The position numbers were made by a program, and so were the translations under genes. The notes under the pieces are model-generated. The model saw nothing but the letters and a program-made list of their open reading frames with translations. It was not told the origin of the DNA and did no database searches. Of a stretch of 38,817 nt of DNA, positions 32,880 through 38,817 are shown one piece after another (the first letter of the stretch is position 1; every line of letters begins with the position of its first letter). This stretch comes from an uncultured Clostridia bacterium (lineage in GTDB: Bacteria; Bacillota; Clostridia; Christensenellales; UBA1242). The stretch lies in assembly GCA_937874195.1 (NCBI GenBank), contig CALNBM010000096.1, positions 1-38,817 on the forward strand. The letters run 5' to 3'.

Positions 32880-33620
32880 TTATCTGCTTTGAAAAAGAAA
32901 GTCTCTTTTTTCAAAAATCATTTCTTTGTCCTTAAGAATAGATTCCGCAATAACTATATCTTCTGGAGTAGTTATTTTTATATTTTCATAACTTCCCATA
33001 ATCATCTTGACCTTGCAACCCATTCTTTCAACAAGCATACTATCATCAGTTCCCACAAATCCATCTTCTCTTGCAGACTTATATGCCTTCATAATAGTAT
33101 CATATGAAAAACATTGAGGAGTTTGTGCTGCCCAAATTGTGCTTCTATCTGGAGTATTGGATACACCTTTTTCTCCATCTACAATTTTGATAGTGTCTTT
33201 TACTGGCACCCCAATTACGCAACTACCATACTTTACAACCCCTTCTATACCATCCACAATATTTTCTATTTTCACAAAAGGTCTAGCACCATCATGAATC
33301 AAAACAATACTTGCATTCCCATTTAGCGCCAACAATCCATTATATACTGAATCCTGTCTTTCCTTTCCACCTTTAACTACCTTCACGTTCTTTTTAATAT
33401 TGTATCTTCTCACTATCTCTCTTTTACAATATTCAATTTCTTCTTCTCTAGCTACAACTATTATTTCATCAATATATTTACATTTTTCAAATTTCTCCAA
33501 CGCATGAGCAAGAACAGGTTTGTTGTCAATGAAAATAAACTGTTTATTTATCCTGCTTCTCATCCTGTTACTCATTCCTGCAGCAGCTATTATTGCCGAA
33601 ACGTAGTAGCCTTTATACAT
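32880..33620 (-). CDS. ispD: IspD, 2-C-methyl-D-erythritol 4-phosphate cytidylyltransferase
   Basis: This is a 246-residue enzyme of the MEP isoprenoid pathway, the step before IspE and IspF. The nucleotide-binding loop is AIIAAAGMSNRMRSRINKQF. ERQDSVYNGLLAL, VLIHDGARPFV, GVPVKDTIK and AAQTPQCF follow, and TDDSMLVERMG comes near the end. The ATG at 33620 is preferred over 33626 because GAGGTG lies 7-8 nt before it. The ispF start follows 23 nt downstream, the usual ispD-ispF pair. Confidence 0.95.
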   Translation of the reverse strand: MYKGYYVSAIIAAAGMSNRMRSRINKQFIFIDNKPVLAHALEKFEKCKYIDEIIVVAREEEIEYCKREIVRRYNIKKNVKVVKGGKERQDSVYNGLLALNGNASIVLIHDGARPFVKIENIVDGIEGVVKYGSCVIGVPVKDTIKIVDGEKGVSNTPDRSTIWAAQTPQCFSYDTIMKAYKSAREDGFVGTDDSMLVERMGCKVKMIMGSYENIKITTPEDIVIAESILKDKEMIFEKRDFLFQSR

Positions 33621-33699
33621 TATCATTCACCTCTTAGTCATTATAACATAATAAAAATTAGCAAGAAATACATTTATTAAAATATATTGTCCAATAAAC

Positions 33700-33732
33700 A
33701 AAAAAATATTAGAGCCTGGTTTTTTCCCAGGC
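33700..33732 (-). terminator. Terminator of the yacL transcript
   Basis: On the minus strand GCCTGG and CCAGGC (33732-33714) form a stem with a 7-nt loop, followed by a T-rich tail (33713-33700). It lies about 15 nt after the yacL stop, so ispD probably has a separate promoter. Confidence 0.65.
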
Positions 33733-33744
33733 CCTATTAATATC

Positions 33745-34842
33745 CTATACAGCTCTATCTACTGCTGATTTTGGCTTTGCAAATATCATTCTTCCAGCTG
33801 ATGTTTGTAGCACACTGGTGACAAGTACTCCTATAGTATCTCCAATATGTTTTTTTCCACCTTCAACTACAATCATTGTTCCATCATCAAGATAAGCAAG
33901 CCCTTGACCTGATTCTTTGCCATCTCTTATAACCTGTACTATCATTTCTTCTCCAGGAAGAACTACAGGCTTAACAGCATTTGCCAATTCGTTGATATTC
34001 AAAACATCTATTCCTTGCACCTCTGCTACCTTGTTCAAGTTGTAGTCATTGGTGATTACCTTGCCTTTTATTAGTTGAGCCAATTTCAGTAGCTTAGAAT
34101 CTACTTCCTGTATATCATCAAATTTTTTGTCATGTATTATTACTTCAATATCTAGTTCTTTTTGAATCTTGTTCAATATATCTAAGCCTCTTCTACCTCT
34201 GTTTCTTTTCAATGAATCTGAAGAGTCTGCAATATGCTGTAATTCTTCAAGAACAAATTCAGGAATTATTAACGGTCCTTCAATAAAACCAGTTTTACAT
34301 ATATCAGCAATTCTACCATCAATGATGACACTTGTATCTAATATTTTGGGACAAGATTTGCTGGCAATCTTTCCGATCCTTTCTTTCGCTGGATTTCTTT
34401 TGAAAACACCCAAAGAACTGGTAAAATCTTCTCTTTTCCTAGTAGGTACCTTAATTCCTAAATAACCGAAGATCAGATACAATACGATAGAAACTATGAC
34501 TCCTAGATAAGGTCCCATTTTGTAGAATGGCTGACTTAAAAGATATGCAATAACTAACCCAACTATTAATCCAACAGATCCCAAAATAATATCTAAAGCC
34601 GGTATTTTCTGAAGCTCCGTTTCGAAAAAATGCACAAACCTTTTTCCTCTTTTAATGAAATATGGGGACATAAATAAAAAAATAATTCCTGATATCAAAC
34701 TTACACCAATAATTACAAACAAGCCCCACAGACCTAGTGCTGATGCATCAAAAACCTTTAGGACTTTTAATGCAGTTAATATACCATATCCAATCAAAAT
34801 TCCAATCAAAGTAATGACACTTTTAGCAATTTTATCTGCCAT
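33745..34842 (-). CDS. yacL: Membrane protein with PIN and TRAM domains (YacL family)
   Basis: The protein has 365 residues. Four N-terminal membrane segments (about 8-130) precede a PIN-type nuclease domain (KILDTSVIIDGRIADICKTG near 170, VLEELQHIADSSD, KGKVITNDYNLNKVAEV). The C-terminal TRAM domain reads MIVQVIRDGKESGQGLAYL and DDGTMIVVEGGKKHIG. The PIN acidic residues are present, so it may be an RNase; its substrate is not established. AGGAGGTG precedes the ATG. It lies between carD and ispD, the standard order in Clostridia and Bacilli. Confidence 0.92.
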   Translation of the reverse strand: MADKIAKSVITLIGILIGYGILTALKVLKVFDASALGLWGLFVIIGVSLISGIIFLFMSPYFIKRGKRFVHFFETELQKIPALDIILGSVGLIVGLVIAYLLSQPFYKMGPYLGVIVSIVLYLIFGYLGIKVPTRKREDFTSSLGVFKRNPAKERIGKIASKSCPKILDTSVIIDGRIADICKTGFIEGPLIIPEFVLEELQHIADSSDSLKRNRGRRGLDILNKIQKELDIEVIIHDKKFDDIQEVDSKLLKLAQLIKGKVITNDYNLNKVAEVQGIDVLNINELANAVKPVVLPGEEMIVQVIRDGKESGQGLAYLDDGTMIVVEGGKKHIGDTIGVLVTSVLQTSAGRMIFAKPKSAVDRAV

Positions 34843-34930
34843 TAAATCACCTCCTCATTTATATTATTTATTTCCATAATAACATAATTATATAACTATA
34901 CTATACATAATTCTTATCATACTAAATATT

Positions 34931-35419
34931 TTAAACCGAAGGGCAATCAATCATATCATTTATAATCCTTTCAGTTTCGTCTTGATTTATACCTTTTGAC
35001 AATACTATTTCACTGATAAGCATTTGCTTGGCACTATTTAGCATTTTTCTTTCACCAGTAGATAATCCTTTTTCCTTATCTCTGATCATTAAATTTCTAA
35101 CTACAGAAGCAATTTCATAAATATTCCCACTTTTAATTTTATCCATGTTTATCCTATAACGTCTATTCCAGTTTTGGGGCATTTTGGTTTTACTTCCCTT
35201 TAGAACCGCAAAAACACTTTCTATTTCATCATCATCAATTACTTCCCTGATACCAATATCTTCAACATTATCTACAGGTATCATAACTTTCATATCTCCA
35301 ATAGGCATCTTCATAATGTAATATTTTCTTTTCTCCCCTAGTATCTCCTTTTCTTCTATGGCAACGATAATACCTGCACCATGCATAGGATAAACAATTT
35401 TATCACCTATATCAAACAT
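34931..35419 (-). CDS. carD: CarD/CdnL family transcription regulator
   Basis: The product has 162 residues. The N-terminal RNA-polymerase-interacting domain starts MFDIGDKIVYPMHGAGIIVAI, like the TRCF RID domain. A helical C-terminal DNA-binding part carries LKGSKTKMPQNWNRRYRINMD and STGERKMLNSAKQML. CarD proteins stabilise open promoter complexes, often at rRNA genes. SD GGGAGG is strong. Its position between disA/radA and yacL is typical. Confidence 0.93.
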   Translation of the reverse strand: MFDIGDKIVYPMHGAGIIVAIEEKEILGEKRKYYIMKMPIGDMKVMIPVDNVEDIGIREVIDDDEIESVFAVLKGSKTKMPQNWNRRYRINMDKIKSGNIYEIASVVRNLMIRDKEKGLSTGERKMLNSAKQMLISEIVLSKGINQDETERIINDMIDCPSV

Positions 35420-35578
35420 AGTGACAACCTCCCATATTAAAATTACTATAATATTATTATACAGTAGCAGGGAATGATTGTCAAATTTTATATTTTACCA
35501 CATTGGTTCATATTTTGTCAACTAAATATTTCTTCACAATCTTTCCTGTAAATCCAACTTATATATTTAAAGAATTAT

Positions 35579-35608
35579 TTGACAACTGCTTGTCTAGGTA
35601 CTTATAAT
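35579..35608 (+). promoter_or_regulatory. Promoter of the 35650 gene
   Basis: TTGACA (35579-35584) and TATAAT (35603-35608), both exact consensus, with an 18-nt spacer. The ATG is 42 nt further on. Confidence 0.7.
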
Positions 35609-35649
35609 TAAAATATAAAATATTATATTATTTGACTGGGGTGGGAGCA

Positions 35650-36066
35650 ATGGACAGAAACGAAATTTCTATTGATAAAACTATAATCTATGATGATTTT
35701 CAAAACAAAGTTTCTGAAGTTCTGGTTAGACATAAGAGTGTATTAGATATAATCACAAAGCTTGATGAGTACAATGCAAGAATCAACAGAGCAGTTGTGA
35801 AATCAGTTACTTCTTGTGGCTGCATTTCAATAGATGCTTCTAGGCAAGAATACAACAAAGGAACTTTAGAAGAAGTGCGAAAAGAATTAAAAACTCATGT
35901 GGAAGGAGAGCTTTGTGAAATTTGCAGGGAAAAAGTTGAAGAAGAAATAGGTTCGTATCTTTTCTATCTTGCAGCCTTGTGTGATACTTTAGATATTAAC
36001 TTGACAGATACAATGCTTAAAGAATATAGAAATTTAAAAACTCTAGGAATTTATAACCTTAAGTAA
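35650..36066 (+). CDS. Conserved small helical protein, perhaps MazG-like
   Basis: The 138-residue product is all-helical by appearance. The ATG at 35650 is preferred over the open TTG at 35632 because GGGGTGGGA lies just upstream. Two cysteine pairs stand out: VTSCGCISID and GELCEICREKVEEE. The ending EIGSYLFYLAALCDTLDINL resembles the last helices of MazG-like pyrophosphohydrolases, although the full ExxE-ExxD metal site is not clear. I recall similar proteins beside disA/carD in Clostridia without a known role. It is the only plus-strand gene in the right-hand part and has a consensus promoter and terminator of its own. Confidence 0.75.
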   Translation: MDRNEISIDKTIIYDDFQNKVSEVLVRHKSVLDIITKLDEYNARINRAVVKSVTSCGCISIDASRQEYNKGTLEEVRKELKTHVEGELCEICREKVEEEIGSYLFYLAALCDTLDINLTDTMLKEYRNLKTLGIYNLK

Positions 36067-36090
36067 TTAAATCTGTAATATACTTATTCT

Positions 36091-36138
36091 AAAAAGTGTA
36101 ATAAAATTAAGTTTCTTAACTTTTTTATTACACTTTTT
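36091..36138. terminator. Bidirectional terminator between the 35650 gene and disA
   Basis: AAAAAGTGTAATAAA (36091-36105) pairs with TTTATTACACTTTTT (36124-36138), with TTAAG/CTTAA pairing inside. A- and T-runs on both sides let it act in both directions. It sits between two converging genes. Confidence 0.85.
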
Positions 36139-36148
36139 ATAACCCATA

Positions 36149-36205
36149 GGAAAGTTCTCACTTCTTTTTAGTCTTATTAATCAGAACTTTTTAATCAGAA
36201 CTTTC
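36149..36205. repeat. Inverted and direct short repeats downstream of disA
   Basis: GGAAAGTTCT (36149-36158) and AGAACTTTCC (36196-36205) are perfect 10-bp inverted repeats. TAATCAGAACTTT occurs twice in tandem (about 36178-36203), so two alternative hairpins are possible. Confidence 0.6.
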
Positions 36206-36219
36206 CGTACTTGGGTTTC

Positions 36220-36259
36220 AAGAAAAGCTACATCTAATGCTTCAATAGAAGCTTTTCTT
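36220..36259 (-). terminator. Hairpin at the end of disA, probable terminator
   Basis: AAGAAAAGCT (36220-36229) pairs with AGCTTTTCTT (36250-36259), directly after the disA stop on the minus strand. The T-run is within the stem rather than after it, so its efficiency is uncertain. Confidence 0.45.
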
Positions 36260-36262
36260 ATT

Positions 36263-37342
36263 TTATGCCAAATGTCTATCTAAAAATGATTGCTCCTGAT
36301 ATCTTCTTAAGCCATCCTTTATACTTCTTGCCCTTACTTCACCTATTCCTTCCGCCAAGTCAAGTTCTGACACAGATGCTTTTAATATCTTCTGAAATGA
36401 ACCAAACATATTTATTACATTTTCTAATACATTTGAAGGAAGTCTAGGTATTTTGCTCAATATTCTATACCCCTTTGGGTGTACGGGAATATCAAGTGAA
36501 GCTATCCCATTTTCATACCCTATATTTTTTGCTATATTGTTAAGATCCAACAGTTCCTCTGATGTAAGTTGAGACATTAAATGTCTTATCTGCATATATG
36601 ATACTTCATTCCCCATATTTGAATAATCTCTTAAGATATTCATGCCATCTTCCTCTACACCACTCATAAGCTCATCCAATTGCATACTTATAAGTCTGCC
36701 TTCATTTCCTAGCTCAAGTATATACCTTTCAATTTCATCCGATATTCTTGTGACCATTTCAATTCTTTGAAGAACCTTTACTACGTCAAAAACTGTAACT
36801 AAGTTTTCAAATTCGAGAGCTGTCAAGTTGTTCATTCCTTGATTTAAAACATTTTTATATTTCTCTAACGTTTGAATAGCTTGATTGGCTTTGTTTAATA
36901 TTTCATTTGAATCTTTCAATATATATTTGCTATTTCCTTTATAAAGAGTAATAATATTTCTTCTTTGAGATATAGCAATAACTAAAACTCCAGTCTGCTT
37001 AGCAACCCTTTCAGCCGTTCTATGACGGGTTCCAGTTTCCTTGGAAGTAATAGATTGATCTGGAACTAGTTGGGCATTTGCATAGAGTATTTTTTTTAAA
37101 TCACTAGTGAGTACAATTGCACCATCCATTTTGGCAAGTTCATATAGATATGCAGGAGAATAATCACTGTTGATATTGAATCCCCCATCAACGATTTTCA
37201 ATACGTCATCGCCATCTCCTATAACTATCAATGCTCCAGTCTTAGCTCTTATAACGTTTTCCAATCCTGATCTTAACAAGGTCCCGGGAGCAACCATTCT
37301 TAAAGATTCATATATGTCCTTTTTGAAGCTTTCATCTAACAT
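36263..37342 (-). CDS. disA: DisA, DNA integrity scanning diadenylate cyclase
   Basis: This 359-residue protein makes c-di-AMP and scans DNA for branched structures. The N-terminal DAC domain has the catalytic motifs KMDGAIVLT and GTRHRTAERVAKQTG, then ISQRRNIITLYKG. A long helical linker (about 145-285) leads to a C-terminal helix-hairpin-helix DNA-binding region (LPSNVLENVINMFGS, LAEGIGEVRARSIKDGLRR). The length is typical. It starts 7 nt after radA, so radA-disA form one operon, as in other Clostridia. Confidence 0.97.
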   Translation of the reverse strand: MLDESFKKDIYESLRMVAPGTLLRSGLENVIRAKTGALIVIGDGDDVLKIVDGGFNINSDYSPAYLYELAKMDGAIVLTSDLKKILYANAQLVPDQSITSKETGTRHRTAERVAKQTGVLVIAISQRRNIITLYKGNSKYILKDSNEILNKANQAIQTLEKYKNVLNQGMNNLTALEFENLVTVFDVVKVLQRIEMVTRISDEIERYILELGNEGRLISMQLDELMSGVEEDGMNILRDYSNMGNEVSYMQIRHLMSQLTSEELLDLNNIAKNIGYENGIASLDIPVHPKGYRILSKIPRLPSNVLENVINMFGSFQKILKASVSELDLAEGIGEVRARSIKDGLRRYQEQSFLDRHLA

Positions 37343-37349
37343 GCCTTAA

Positions 37350-38714
37350 CTACCCTCCCATAACTAGCTCTAATGCCTCTTCTACATTTTTAACCCCAAT
37401 TACTTTCATCCTACCCACATCTTTTAAATCTTCCAGATTTGATTTGGGAATAATTGCTGTTTCAAATCCTAGCTTAGAAGCCTCTTTCAATCTTTTATCA
37501 ATAAACCCAACAGTTCTTATTTCTCCTGTTAGACCAACTTCACCCATTACAGTTATTTTGGGGTCAATAGCAATGTCTCTATAGCTTGAAGCAATAGAAC
37601 ATATAATACCCAAATCTATAGCTGGCTCTTTTGTTTGGAGCCCCCCTACGATGTTTATATATGCATCATAATTCTGTAAAGGATAGCCAACTTTTTTCTC
37701 CAATACTGCAACCATTAGGACTACTCTATTGTAATCTATGCCCATAGCTACTCTTCTAGGCATGCCAAATACTGTTGAACTAACAAGGGATTGAATTTCC
37801 ACAAGCATAGGTCTTGTTCCTTCTATACTTGGAACAACAATAGTTCCTGAAGTATTGATAGGTCTTCCCGAAAGGAGTACCTCTGAAGGATTCTTGACTT
37901 GTACCAACCCAATATCCCTCATTTCAAACATGCCAATTTCATTTGTAGAGCCAAATCTATTTTTTACAGCTCTTAAAATCCTATAAGTATGATATAGCTC
38001 TCCCTCAAAATATAGAACTGTGTCTACCATATGTTCAAGCACTCTGGGACCTGCTATTGCTCCCTGCTTTGTCACATGACCCACTATGAAAGTCGCTATA
38101 CCGTCCTGTTTTGCAATTTTCATCAGCCCCAGGGTTGCCTCCCTGACCTGGCTAACGCTGCCGGGGGCTGATGTTATCATCGGATTATACATGGTCTGTA
38201 TTGAATCTATTATAAGAATATCAGGCTTCATATCGCTCACATAAACATCAACATTCTGGGTATTATTCTCGGATACCAGAAATATATTCCCTGATCTGAC
38301 GTCCATTCGGAATGCCCTCAGTTTTATCTGTGCGGTTGATTCCTCTCCTGATATATATAAAACTTTTCTGCCTTCGTTTCCTATGTTGTTTGCAATTTGA
38401 AGCAGCAATGTTGACTTTCCGATGCCCGGATCCCCTCCTACAAGTACCAGGGAACCCTTAACAATACCTCCCCCCAGAACCCTATCCAGCTCGCAATTGC
38501 CTGTGCTTAGTCTTTCCTCAATATCTTCCGAAATTTCCAATAGGGACTCCGGCTTTGACAAAACTCCCGCAAGTCTTTGCTGAATCTGGATATCCTTCTG
38601 TTCCACCTCTTCAACAAGAGTATTCCACTGTCCGCACTCAGGACATTTCCCCATCCATTTGGGTGATTCGCTTCCGCATTCGGTGCATACAAACTTAGTT
38701 TTTACTTTAGCCAT
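37350..38714 (-). CDS. radA: RadA (Sms), DNA repair/recombination ATPase
   Basis: The protein has 454 residues. An N-terminal zinc finger (CTECGSESPKWMGKCPECGQW) is followed by a RecA-like core with Walker A GGDPGIGKST near residue 92, DILIIDSIQT as Walker B, and the RadA-specific KNRFG near 255. The C-terminal Lon-protease-like domain (about 290-450) is full length. RadA is a branch-migration helicase in recombination. Base composition changes inside the gene: by hand count 21 of 60 bases are G or C in 37981-38040 but 63 of 120 in 38041-38160, and the 5' third stays richer. The protein itself is continuous. Confidence 0.95.
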   Translation of the reverse strand: MAKVKTKFVCTECGSESPKWMGKCPECGQWNTLVEEVEQKDIQIQQRLAGVLSKPESLLEISEDIEERLSTGNCELDRVLGGGIVKGSLVLVGGDPGIGKSTLLLQIANNIGNEGRKVLYISGEESTAQIKLRAFRMDVRSGNIFLVSENNTQNVDVYVSDMKPDILIIDSIQTMYNPMITSAPGSVSQVREATLGLMKIAKQDGIATFIVGHVTKQGAIAGPRVLEHMVDTVLYFEGELYHTYRILRAVKNRFGSTNEIGMFEMRDIGLVQVKNPSEVLLSGRPINTSGTIVVPSIEGTRPMLVEIQSLVSSTVFGMPRRVAMGIDYNRVVLMVAVLEKKVGYPLQNYDAYINIVGGLQTKEPAIDLGIICSIASSYRDIAIDPKITVMGEVGLTGEIRTVGFIDKRLKEASKLGFETAIIPKSNLEDLKDVGRMKVIGVKNVEEALELVMGG

Positions 38715-38762
38715 TTAAACACCTCAAAAAAATATTGGATATTTCTATTATACTATAATATT

Positions 38763-38797
38763 CAGACGCCAGATACCAGATGCCAGACGCCAGAATT
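38763..38797. repeat. 7-bp tandem repeat, five units
   Basis: Five successive units read CAGACGC, CAGATAC, CAGATGC, CAGACGC and CAGAATT. They lie about 50 nt upstream of radA on its 5' side, at the end of the window. Confidence 0.85.
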
Positions 38798-38817
38798 CTA
38801 GTATTGCTTCGAAGCCC

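Overview
The window reads as a low-GC Bacillota (Clostridia-like) sequence, but it is probably not one genome. From 1 to about 31.74 kb it is very AT-rich and carries housekeeping genes in Firmicutes-type order: yifB(comM)-dprA-topA-trmFO-hslV-hslU, hisS, iscS-iscU, ruvX-DUF1292, rnpB, rarA and rny. It also has an intact sigK-like sporulation sigma factor gene, which points to a spore-forming lineage. From about 31.74 kb to the end the sequence is less AT-rich and every recognisable main gene but one lies on the minus strand. This is another classical Clostridia cluster: radA-disA, carD, yacL (PIN/TRAM), ispD and ispF. The two parts meet inside open frames: a PadR-like gene runs head-on into the 3' end of a murF gene, and that murF is fused in frame to a 5' part of ispF. 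Both joints look like assembly (or recombination) junctions, so genes across 31.7-32.5 kb should not be read as real fusions.

Layout: 0-0.14 kb, two tRNAs (Met, Pro). 0.28-0.93, a VUT-type membrane protein. 1.2-2.15, an unknown single-gene unit with strong promoter signals and its own terminator. 2.4-8.6, a DNA uptake/topology/tRNA-modification operon. 8.6-12.6, HslUV protease and a HelD-type ATPase, with a new promoter before hslV. 12.7-15.9, hisS, a thioredoxin and the Fe-S cluster pair iscS/iscU, where iscU carries a one-base frameshift. 16.1-17.1, a 42-codon membrane peptide gene, ruvX and DUF1292. 17.3-17.7, RNase P RNA with clear promoter and terminator. 17.9-21.1, sigK, an unknown membrane-anchored protein and rarA. 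21.9-24.9, a three-gene GlpA/FAD-oxidoreductase/DUF1667 redox unit. 25.8-27.4, RNase Y.

The gene-poor stretches are the most unusual part. 24.9-25.3 kb holds a decayed antisense-oriented copy of iscU, and 21.1-21.3 kb may hold a second, older one. 21.55-21.74 kb is a short tandem repeat. 27.5-27.8 kb has a 68-bp direct repeat. 27.9-30.3 kb is an accessory segment with a 58-residue RHH-like protein, a small membrane protein, a YgjP-type metallopeptidase, and nearly a kilobase of inverted repeats. The latter include a six-helix nested hairpin of about 146 nt and three copies of a related hairpin family. I see no CRISPR array, transposase, integrase or recognised riboswitch. All statements come from reading the sequence by eye; no database search or folding calculation was run.
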